Assembly (NCBI GenBank): GCA_012514125.1
Contig: JAAZAW010000275.1
Span: forward strand, 1-7,226
DNA from: Phycisphaerae bacterium
GTDB lineage: Bacteria > Planctomycetota > Phycisphaerae > JAAYCJ01
Direction of reading: 5' to 3'
DNA: 7,226 bases
The position numbers and the translations under genes were made by a program. The notes below the pieces were generated by a model. The model ran no database searches and was not told the DNA's origin. It saw nothing but the letters and a program-made list of their open reading frames with translations. Numbering within the stretch: the first letter of the stretch is position 1; each line of letters starts with the position of its first letter. Shown piece after piece: positions 1 through 5,197 of the stretch.

Positions 1-369
1 TGAGCTACATCGGCGAAGTACATTGTAAATACTTTATTTCGGCAATCCGTTTCATAACCGTCTATGAACCATGAAAATCAGTTTTTAGACACGCTGAGGC
101 GTTATGAAACCACTTGCGATAACTATTTGAACGACGATTTTTTAGAACGTCGTCAAAATATACCCAAATAACCACTGCGGCCTTGCGAATACTTATGTGA
201 AAAGTTATTCAGAAGGTGCCTGACAGTTGAAACTTGTATTTACACCTTATTTAGTTTTTAAATCGATCGTGTCGATGCCTGAAACCTATCGCTAATTTCC
301 TGTTTCAGAAATAGACATTATATTACTCACACCTGGTCAAAGAGACAAGGATGTATTGTCATTTAATTC
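1..369. other. Non-coding stretch with short inverted repeats
   Basis: I see no convincing gene here. The reading frames are short and broken by stops on both strands, and no tRNA-like or rRNA-like segment is recognisable. One plus-strand frame is open from the window edge to a stop at 72-74 (23 residues, no recognisable family). On the minus strand an ATG at 21-23 opens a frame running off the left edge (only 7 full codons), without a clear ribosome binding site. Several short stems are present: 131-136 with 148-153 (6 bp), 279-285 with 302-308 (7 bp) and 344-348 with 356-360 (5 bp). The stretch is A+T-rich compared with the neighbouring genes. Confidence 0.6.
49..110. repeat. 10-bp inverted repeat with an internal operator-like dyad
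   Basis: GTTTCATAAC at 49-58 is the exact reverse complement of GTTATGAAAC at 101-110. The left arm also forms a tighter dyad with the adjacent sequence: TTCATA (51-56), six bases, TATGAA (63-68). There are thus three TATGAA half-sites, at 51-56 (reverse), 63-68 and 103-108. The arrangement resembles a repressor operator, and it lies about 25 bases upstream of a minus-strand ATG at 21-23 that opens a frame leaving the window. The hexamer is A+T-rich, so chance cannot be excluded. Confidence 0.35.
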
Positions 370-420
370 AAAAAAATCGCTGGTTTTACCTGGGAAATTC
401 ATTTCGGTATTCCCGCGATC
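370..420 (-). terminator. Probable intrinsic terminator of the rpsB-tsf-pyrH-frr cluster
   Basis: Read on the minus strand just after the frr stop codon, ATCGC (419-415) continues directly into GGGAA (414-410). These pair with TTCCC (396-392) and GCGAT (380-376). The two 3' segments are separated by 11 bases that can form their own small GGT/ACC hairpin, so the structure would be a 10-bp stem with a side bulge or three-way junction. It is followed at once by a run of T (376-370). Position after the last gene of the cluster supports the call; the bulged stem lowers confidence. Confidence 0.55.
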
Positions 421-423
421 CGC

Positions 424-984
424 TTAAACGGCTTCGATTTCTTTGATCTTGGCATCAAGCAGATCATCCACCTTCTTTTCATAATCTTTCGTCAGGTCTT
501 GAATCTGCTCCTTGGCTTTCTTGGCGTCATCCTCCGGCAGCAAGCCTTCCTTTTCTTCGGCGTCCACCTTCTTGTTGGCATCGCGACGAGCGTTGCGGAC
601 AACCAGTTTCGCTTGTTCACCAAGTTGCTTAACCTTCTGCGCAAGCTGTTTGCGACGCTCACCCGAAAGAGCGGGAATCGTCAGTCGAATAATCCGGCCG
701 TCGGACATCGGTGTAATGCCAAGGTCCGAAGCCTGAATCGCACGGTCGATTTCTTTGATGGCGGAGACATCGAACGGTTTAATCACGATCAAATTCGCTT
801 CAGGCGTCGAAAGCTGAGCCATCGCCCGAAGATCGGTCTTCGTGCCGAAATAATCGACTTTGATATGTTCGACCAGCGCCGTGCTGGCACGACCGGTGCG
901 GATACCCCGCAACTCATTTTTCAGATATTCGGTGCCGTTGCTCATGACCTCTTCGGCTGAAAATAATATCTCATCAACTGGCAT
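424..984 (-). CDS. frr: Ribosome recycling factor (RRF)
   Basis: RRF acts in the cytoplasm with EF-G to split the 70S ribosome after termination and release mRNA and tRNA. The 186-residue product matches the family's usual length of about 185. Family signatures are visible: RGIRTGRAS (26-34) in the first long helix, LGITPMSDGRIIRLTIPAL around 88-106 at the hinge between the two domains, ERRKQL (109-114), and VRNARRDA (129-136) with the arginines that contact 23S rRNA. The highly charged C-terminal half fits the long three-helix bundle. The ATG is preceded by GAGGAG (997-992) with 7-base spacing, which fixes the start. It is last in the rpsB-tsf-pyrH-frr order, 36 bases after pyrH, and is followed by a terminator-like structure, so it is probably co-transcribed with pyrH. 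I see nothing unusual in it. Confidence 0.97.
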   Translation of the reverse strand: MPVDEILFSAEEVMSNGTEYLKNELRGIRTGRASTALVEHIKVDYFGTKTDLRAMAQLSTPEANLIVIKPFDVSAIKEIDRAIQASDLGITPMSDGRIIRLTIPALSGERRKQLAQKVKQLGEQAKLVVRNARRDANKKVDAEEKEGLLPEDDAKKAKEQIQDLTKDYEKKVDDLLDAKIKEIEAV

Positions 985-1020
985 GAAATAACTCCTCGTA
1001 ATATGAAATCCATTTACGTC

Positions 1021-1782
1021 TTAGCAATCGCCGATAATACTGCTGGGAATCTCGCCGTCAAAAATGCGTGAGAGGTGATCCAGATCGTTGAAATCAAAAA
1101 TCACGATCGGAATATTCGATTCCTGGCAAATTCGCGCCGCGGTCAGATCGATCACTCCCAGGCGGCTATTAATATACTCGTCATACGAAATAACATCAAT
1201 CCTTTTCGCATCCGGATTTTTCTTTGGATCGGCGGTATAAACACCGTCAACCTTGGTGGCCTTTAAAATGGCGTCGGCTCCAAGCTCTGCCGCCCGAATG
1301 GCTGCGCATGTGTCGGTCGTCACATAGGGGCTTCCCGTCCCGCCGGCCAAAATCACAATTTTGCCCGCATCGAGATATTCTCTGGCGGTACCCACCTTAT
1401 AGGCATCGACAAAATGGCCCACATTAAACGCGGAAACAACGTTCGCAGGCTGTCCCAGAGCGTTTAAAACTTCCGACAAAGCCAAACCGTTGATCGTGGT
1501 CGCGATCATGCCCATCTGATGCGCGGCAAACGTGCGAACCAGTTTGCTTCCGGAAAGATTCGCCCCGCGAAGAATATTACCACCGCCGACGACCACCGCG
1601 ACTTGTAACCCGATTTTCGCCGCATTGATAATTTTGCGAGCCAGATTCTCCATGTGCGTTTGATCGAGCCCCTTGCCGCCGACACCGCTCAGGCTCTCGC
1701 CCGTGACCTTCAGGACGATTCGTTTGAGACCCTTGAACTTGTCGACGACGTTTTCATCACTCGTTGTTTTTTTGATGCTCAT
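1021..1782 (-). CDS. pyrH: UMP kinase (uridylate kinase)
   Basis: UMP kinase phosphorylates UMP to UDP with ATP, feeding pyrimidine nucleotide synthesis; the bacterial form belongs to the amino-acid kinase fold. Motifs, numbered from this start: KRIVLKVTGES (20-30) at the ATP site, VVVGGGNILRG (63-73), MGMIAT (90-95), GGTGSPYVTT (147-156) for UMP binding, and LKATKVDGVYTADP (173-186). The length of 253 is slightly above the usual 235-245. I prefer the ATG at 1782 because conserved sequence begins about 19 residues later; AGGAA lies 11 bases upstream, a weak and distant site. An in-frame ATG at 1851 would add 23 residues (starting MNSLSGGFSK) with no family counterpart, yet AAGG lies 8 bases before it, so the start is open. 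The residue before MGM that is normally Asp (UMP contact, Asp77 in E. coli) is His88 here. Confidence 0.93.
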   Translation of the reverse strand: MSIKKTTSDENVVDKFKGLKRIVLKVTGESLSGVGGKGLDQTHMENLARKIINAAKIGLQVAVVVGGGNILRGANLSGSKLVRTFAAHQMGMIATTINGLALSEVLNALGQPANVVSAFNVGHFVDAYKVGTAREYLDAGKIVILAGGTGSPYVTTDTCAAIRAAELGADAILKATKVDGVYTADPKKNPDAKRIDVISYDEYINSRLGVIDLTAARICQESNIPIVIFDFNDLDHLSRIFDGEIPSSIIGDC

Positions 1783-1880
1783 GGAAATTAGCGTTCCTAT
1801 TTTACAACACCCGGGCGTAGGTTTGGAAAAACCACCCGACAAAGAATTCATGCCGGAAACCTTGCTGTGAATTTAGACAA

Positions 1881-1906
1881 TGGGCGGCCTTGTTCGAAGC
1901 CGCCCA
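1881..1906 (-). promoter_or_regulatory. GC-rich stem-loop between tsf and pyrH
   Basis: TGGGCGGC (1881-1888) is the exact reverse complement of GCCGCCCA (1899-1906), giving an 8-bp, almost all-GC stem with a 10-base loop. It lies 28 bases after the tsf stop and upstream of pyrH. Neither strand has a T-run after the stem, so it is not a standard intrinsic terminator. It could be a partial terminator, an RNA-processing or stability element setting the ratio of rpsB-tsf to pyrH-frr mRNA, or a structure in a pyrH leader. The pairing is directly visible; the role is inference. Confidence 0.55.
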
Positions 1907-1934
1907 TCGTTTATATTCTGATCATTTTAAACGG

Positions 1935-2831
1935 TTAGCACGTTTTGCCGGTGCCGCCGACTTCATACCGCAAGAATTTCTTGACACCGATCGGTTTGCC
2001 TACCGCTTTGGCGACTTCGTCGATCACTTGTTTGACCGTTTTCTTGTCGTCTTTGACGAACGGCTGTTCGAGCAGGACGATTTCGTTGAACCATTTGTTT
2101 ATTTTGCCCTGCGTCATTTTCTCGATGATATTCTCCGGCTTGCCCGCGGACTGCTGGGCCACCTGAGCCTTGATCACCTCGGTTTCTTGCAATACGAGTT
2201 CCGGTGGAACCTGGCTTCGATCGATCGCCGTCGGATTCACCGCGGTAATATGCATGCACAGGTCCTTGGCCAATTGAACCACCTGCGGATCATTGCGAAC
2301 CGAATCGTCCACATCCATCTGAATCAACACCGCCACCTGACCGTTATGATGCTCATAACTGGCAATCAAACCACCGCAAAGCTTGTCGAACTGACGAAGT
2401 TGCATGTTCTCGCGAAGCTTGTTAATCGCATTATTGAACAGGTCCTGAACCGTCACGGATGAATCGAACGACAACGGTTGTGCAATCAATTCTTCCGCAC
2501 TCCCGGGCAAGGTCTCAAGACCGCAAACATGCTGGGCGATTTTCTTGCACATATCAATGAAAATTTCATTATTCGCAACCGGGGCCGTCTCGCATAATGC
2601 CTGAACAATACCACCGCAACAACCGCACTCACTAATATATGAAGCTACACGACCTTCAGCGGTTTCACGACCCGCTTTTTTCGCAGCGGCCATTGCGCCC
2701 GACTTCCGTAAGGCCTCTTCCGCCTTTTCAATATCGCCATTCGCTTCGGTCAGCGCCTTTTTGCAATCCATCATCGGCAACTGTGTCCGTTCGCGAAGTT
2801 CTTTTACCAAACTTGCAGTAATTTCTGCCAT
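1935..2831 (-). CDS. tsf: Translation elongation factor Ts (EF-Ts)
   Basis: EF-Ts is the guanine nucleotide exchange factor that displaces GDP from EF-Tu. The N-terminal UBA-like domain is clear (LVKELRERT at 8-16, MMDCKKALTEANGDIEKA at 20-37, AKKAGR at 50-55). The core follows, with HHNGQVAVLIQM (161-172), LAKDLCMHITAVNP (187-200), KPENIIEKMTQGKINKWF (231-248) and LLEQPFVKDDKKTV (253-266). The length of 298 is normal. The ATG is preceded by GAGGA at 6-base spacing. It lies 51 bases after rpsB, the usual partner. Two oddities: the motif that is normally TDFVA reads TAPVA (82-86), losing the Asp and Phe that in E. coli EF-Ts contact EF-Tu next to its nucleotide site; and there are ten cysteines, including C-G-C-C at 69-72 and one at the last residue. 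Identity is secure; the TDFV variation may be a lineage trait. Confidence 0.97.
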   Translation of the reverse strand: MAEITASLVKELRERTQLPMMDCKKALTEANGDIEKAEEALRKSGAMAAAKKAGRETAEGRVASYISECGCCGGIVQALCETAPVANNEIFIDMCKKIAQHVCGLETLPGSAEELIAQPLSFDSSVTVQDLFNNAINKLRENMQLRQFDKLCGGLIASYEHHNGQVAVLIQMDVDDSVRNDPQVVQLAKDLCMHITAVNPTAIDRSQVPPELVLQETEVIKAQVAQQSAGKPENIIEKMTQGKINKWFNEIVLLEQPFVKDDKKTVKQVIDEVAKAVGKPIGVKKFLRYEVGGTGKTC

Positions 2832-2882
2832 TATTTCCTCAACTCCTTAACTTTACTTTAATTCTATACTGAATACTAATTC

Positions 2883-3791
2883 CTATTGTCCCGCTTCCGG
2901 AGCCGACTCCTGTTCAGCACTTGGTGGGACAACAGATTCGACAGCCACTTCGCTATCGTTGATTTCAGCGACAGGGGCTTCCGGCTGCGCAGCAACACCA
3001 GACCGAGGCTGTTGCTGTGCCTGCTGTGGAGGCCGTCGCCGCGGGCGTTGCCGAGTGGGCTGAGGCTCTTCAGCCAGTTCAGGCTGGTGAGCCGGCATGT
3101 CTTCGGGACGAGCGTTAAAACCTTCGACCACGGCATCGGCCAGTTCGCGAAGAACGGCATCGATCGCCCTCATTGAATCGTCGTTTCCGGGAATGGCGAT
3201 ATCCGCCACGTCGGGATCGCCTTCGGTATCGATCAGGCAGATCGTCGGGATTTTGAGCTTTCGTGCTTCTTTAATGGCGATATGCTCATAACCGGGATCG
3301 ATTACGACCATTACCGCAGGAAGACGAGTCATCTTGCGGATGCCGTCGAGATTGCGTTTCATTTTTTTGCGTTCTCGCTGAAGCATGGCGATCATTTTTT
3401 TGCTGTAGTTGCCGATTTCACCCGTTTCTTCCAGGCGTTCAAGTTCTTCCAGCCGAGCCAAGCGTGAACGGATGGTGCGAAAATTGGTCAGGGTTCCCCC
3501 CAGCCAACGTTCACTGACATAGTGCATATTGCACCGCGTGGCATGAGCTTCAATGGCGTTATGTGCCTGTCGTTTCGTACCGACAAACAGCACATCCCCA
3601 CCCTCAGCCACGACTCGGGTAAGATATTTTTTCGACCTGAGGATTCCCTTGAGGGTTTCCTTGATGTCGAGAATATGGATCATGTTTCGTTTTCCGAAGA
3701 TGAATGGTTTCATCTTCGGGTTCCATCTGCTGACCCGGTGCCCAAAATGAATCCCGGAATCCAGAAGCTCACGTACTAGTTCTGAAGCCAA
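2883..3791 (-). CDS. rpsB: 30S ribosomal protein S2 with an extended C-terminal tail
   Basis: S2 binds late to the head/body junction of the 30S subunit and helps recruit S1. The core (about residues 1-228) carries the family signatures: GIHFGHR (13-19), RWNPKMKPFIFGKRN (22-36), FVGTKRQA (69-76), RWLGGTLTNFRTIRSR (95-110), VIDPGYEHIAIKEA (163-176) and IPGNDDSMRAID (200-211). The start is TTG: no in-frame ATG precedes it, AAGGAG lies 7 bases upstream, and the protein then begins where S2 proteins normally do. The total of 302 residues exceeds the usual 230-260. The surplus is a low-complexity tail from about 232 to 302: an Arg/Pro/Gln-rich stretch (246-263) followed by an acidic Pro/Glu/Ala-rich end, probably disordered. 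It is first gene of the cluster, with tsf 51 bases downstream, and faces divergently away from ilvC. Confidence 0.97.
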   Translation of the reverse strand: MASELVRELLDSGIHFGHRVSRWNPKMKPFIFGKRNMIHILDIKETLKGILRSKKYLTRVVAEGGDVLFVGTKRQAHNAIEAHATRCNMHYVSERWLGGTLTNFRTIRSRLARLEELERLEETGEIGNYSKKMIAMLQRERKKMKRNLDGIRKMTRLPAVMVVIDPGYEHIAIKEARKLKIPTICLIDTEGDPDVADIAIPGNDDSMRAIDAVLRELADAVVEGFNARPEDMPAHQPELAEEPQPTRQRPRRRPPQQAQQQPRSGVAAQPEAPVAEINDSEVAVESVVPPSAEQESAPEAGQ

Positions 3792-3798
3792 GCCTGAT

Positions 3799-3804
3799 CT
3801 CCTT
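3799..3804 (-). promoter_or_regulatory. Ribosome binding site that fixes the TTG start of rpsB
   Basis: The minus strand reads AAGGAG here, 7 bases before a TTG codon at 3791-3789. The nearest upstream ATG is out of frame and runs straight into TGA, so this site supports TTG as the true initiation codon. Confidence 0.8.
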
Positions 3805-3813
3805 CACATTAAC

Positions 3814-3842
3814 ATTATAAAACCAATCAATTCATTGATAAT
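3814..3842 (-). promoter_or_regulatory. Alternative proximal rpsB promoter overlapping a palindrome
   Basis: On the minus strand a consensus -10 hexamer TATAAT lies at 3819-3814, with a weak -35 candidate ATTATC at 3842-3837 and a 17-base spacer. The spacer contains a perfect inverted repeat, ATCAATTCATTGAT (3826-3839), which could be an operator or, in a longer transcript, a 5-bp hairpin with a 4-base loop. Transcription from here would start only about 15 bases before the TTG codon, just ahead of the ribosome binding site. The good -10 supports it; the poor -35 and A+T-rich context argue for caution. Confidence 0.3.
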
Positions 3843-3864
3843 TCTGCAAACTGCTGAAACTATA

Positions 3865-3894
3865 AACTTACCATCTATTGCGCTAAGCTGTCAA
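3865..3894 (-). promoter_or_regulatory. Candidate distal sigma-70-type promoter for rpsB
   Basis: The minus strand has a perfect -35 hexamer TTGACA (3894-3889), an 18-base spacer and TAAGTT (3870-3865) as -10, with TG one base upstream of it (extended -10 form). The -10 alone is poor (3 of 6 matches). It would give a leader of roughly 70 bases before the TTG start, containing the 3826-3839 palindrome as a small hairpin where S2 autoregulation could act. The -35 match is seen; the function is inferred. Confidence 0.4.
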
Positions 3895-3929
3895 GACGTA
3901 ATTAACCAATTTTTATTTGCTTTTAAAGC

Positions 3930-3958
3930 TTTCCAAAGATACATTTTAGGCTTATATT
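3930..3958 (+). promoter_or_regulatory. Candidate promoter for ilvC
   Basis: TTTCCA (3930-3935, 4 of 6 matches to the -35 consensus) and TATATT (3953-3958, 5 of 6 matches to the -10 consensus) are separated by 17 bases. Transcription would start near 3965, about 80 bases before the ilvC ATG. It is the best-spaced pair I found on this strand between rpsB and ilvC, but the region is A+T-rich and chance matches are likely. Confidence 0.4.
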
Positions 3959-4011
3959 AGTTCGAATGGCAAGGGCAATATCCCTTAGTTCTGTTTTTGT
4001 TCGAATTTTTT
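3959..4011 (+). promoter_or_regulatory. Possible ilvC leader structure (attenuator-like or paired TTCGAA sites)
   Basis: GTTCGAAT occurs twice (3960-3967 and 3999-4006), and its TTCGAA core is self-complementary. As RNA, the two copies can pair into a stem of about 11 bp counting G-U pairs. It would enclose an inner AAGGG/CCCTT hairpin (3971-3975 with 3982-3986) and be followed by six T (4006-4011), which is terminator-like. If transcription starts near 3965, the left arm would be mostly absent from the RNA; the two palindromes, 39 bases apart, would then suit DNA operators better. Position ahead of a branched-chain amino acid gene makes regulation plausible, but nothing here proves it. Confidence 0.3.
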
Positions 4012-4031
4012 ATGTATTTTATGTTCAATAC

Positions 4032-4036
4032 AGGAG
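4032..4036 (+). promoter_or_regulatory. Ribosome binding site that fixes the ilvC start
   Basis: AGGAG lies 8 bases before the ATG at 4045. This favours that ATG over in-frame upstream starts, such as TTG at 3997, which would add 16 residues unlike any KARI N-terminus. Confidence 0.85.
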
Positions 4037-4044
4037 ACTTTGAA

Positions 4045-5049
4045 ATGGCAGTAACAATGTATTATGAAAAGGATGCCGATCTGGGATTTCTCAAGGGAAA
4101 GACGGTCGGCGTTGTCGGTTATGGTTCCCAGGGCCACGCTCACAGCCAAAATCTGCGGGATAGCGGAGTCAACGTGATAGTGTCTGAACTTCCGGACACC
4201 GACAATTACAAACTGGCGGTGGAAAACGGCTTTAAGCCCCTGACCGCGGGCGAACTGACCAAGCAGGCGGATTTGATCGTCATCACCCTTCCTGATGAAG
4301 TTCAGCCTATTGTTTACAAAAACGAAATCAAGCCGAACCTCACCGCCGGCAAGACACTGGGATTTTGCCACGGATTCAACATCCACTTCGGTCAGATCGT
4401 TCCGCCGAAAGACGTCGATGTTATTATGATCGCCCCGAAGGGACCGGGACACCTGGTTCGCAGCGAATATCAAAAAGGCGCTGGCGTGCCGAACCTGATC
4501 GCCATCTATCAGGACGCGACAGGCAATGCCAAGAAAATGGGCCTTGCCTGGGCAGCCGGTATCGGTGGCACCCGTGCGGGCGTTTTTGAAACCACTTTCG
4601 CCATTGAAACCGAAACCGACCTCTTCGGCGAACAAGCAGTCCTCTGCGGCGGCGTTACCGCTTTGGTCAAAGCCGGTTTTGAAACCCTTCTTGAGGCAGG
4701 TTATCCAGCCGAAATCTGCTACTTCGAATGTATGCACGAACTGAAACTGATTGTTGACCTCTTCTATCAGGGCGGCATCAATTACATGCGTTACAGCGTT
4801 TCGAATACCGCTGAATACGGCGATCTGACTCGCGGTCCGCGTATCATCACCGAACAGACCAAGGCTGAGATGAAAAAGATTCTCGCCGAAATCGTCAATG
4901 GCGAATTCGCTCGCGAATGGCTGCTGGAAAACCAGGTTGGCCGACCGACCTTCAACGCTTTGTACAAGAAAGATCACGATCATCCACTAGAAGTCACCGG
5001 CAAGAAGCTGCGTAAGATGATGAAGTGGATCGATGCGAAGGAAATGTAA
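4045..5049 (+). CDS. ilvC: Ketol-acid reductoisomerase (KARI), short class I form
   Basis: KARI converts 2-acetolactate or 2-aceto-2-hydroxybutyrate to the dihydroxy acids of valine and isoleucine synthesis, by Mg-dependent alkyl migration and reduction. The 334-residue length fits class I. Residues 1-180 form the Rossmann domain, with GYGSQGHAHSQNL (25-37) and CHGFNIHFG (108-116, His109). The C-terminal helical domain carries the metal ligands Asp192, Glu196, Glu228 and Glu232, and the substrate serine Ser253 in SVSNTAEYGD. The cofactor loop after the second strand reads SELPDTDN (47-54). The usual NADPH form is like GLREGSKS, so the Arg and Ser residues that hold the 2'-phosphate are missing and acidic residues appear, suggesting NADH use. 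The ATG at 4045 has AGGAG 8 bases upstream. The gene stands alone, with no ilvBN or leu genes adjacent, and ends in a terminator. Confidence 0.97.
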   Translation: MAVTMYYEKDADLGFLKGKTVGVVGYGSQGHAHSQNLRDSGVNVIVSELPDTDNYKLAVENGFKPLTAGELTKQADLIVITLPDEVQPIVYKNEIKPNLTAGKTLGFCHGFNIHFGQIVPPKDVDVIMIAPKGPGHLVRSEYQKGAGVPNLIAIYQDATGNAKKMGLAWAAGIGGTRAGVFETTFAIETETDLFGEQAVLCGGVTALVKAGFETLLEAGYPAEICYFECMHELKLIVDLFYQGGINYMRYSVSNTAEYGDLTRGPRIITEQTKAEMKKILAEIVNGEFAREWLLENQVGRPTFNALYKKDHDHPLEVTGKKLRKMMKWIDAKEM

Positions 5050-5089
5050 GATCAAACAAAGACATTTGAAAATTGAAACTGATTGTTTC

Positions 5090-5122
5090 AAGGGCACGGT
5101 TTTAATCGCCGTGCCCTTTTTT
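5090..5122 (+). terminator. Intrinsic terminator of ilvC
   Basis: AAGGGCACGG (5090-5099) pairs perfectly with CCGTGCCCTT (5109-5118) across a 9-base loop. A run of six T (5117-5122) begins at the base of the stem. It starts 40 bases after the ilvC stop codon. On the minus strand no T-run follows the stem, so it is a poor terminator for the convergent operon at 5198-7226. Confidence 0.92.
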
Positions 5123-5197
5123 ATGTCAATCGGTTTGACAGCGTCGATTGGAGATCAAAAAGAATCGATCCTGAGTTAAGGTAAAACTCCTGGCCGA

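Noticed and set aside
317..348. Minus-strand promoter with TATAAT at 322-317
   Set aside because: The nearest -35-like hexamers (TTGACC and TTGTCT) give spacers of 12 and 20 bases, both poor, and no gene follows on that strand within the window except a 7-codon frame at the edge.
499..960. Plus-strand open frame opposite frr
   Set aside because: Reverse-frame shadow of a fully conserved RRF gene; no ribosome binding site or family similarity.
1783..1851. 23-codon extension of pyrH from the ATG at 1851
   Set aside because: The extra residues have no counterpart in UMP kinases. I keep the ATG at 1782, though AAGG before the longer start leaves some doubt.
1890..2462. Plus-strand open frame of 190 codons opposite tsf
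   Set aside because: It is antisense to EF-Ts and starts within the GC hairpin. It is rich in His, Phe, Arg and Asp in the manner of reverse-frame shadows, and no domain is visible.
3997..4044. 16-codon extension of ilvC from a TTG at 3997
   Set aside because: The added residues are Phe/Met-rich and unlike KARI N-termini, while the ATG at 4045 has a good AGGAG at 8-base spacing.
3985..4983. Minus-strand open frame of 332 codons opposite ilvC
   Set aside because: It lies wholly antisense to a clear ketol-acid reductoisomerase gene, has no recognisable family motif, and its composition is what the reverse frame of a codon-biased gene gives.
5127..5150. Second hairpin (CAATCG/CGATTG) after the ilvC terminator as a terminator for the convergent oxidoreductase gene
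   Set aside because: The stem is only 6 bp with a 12-base loop, and no T-run follows on either strand.
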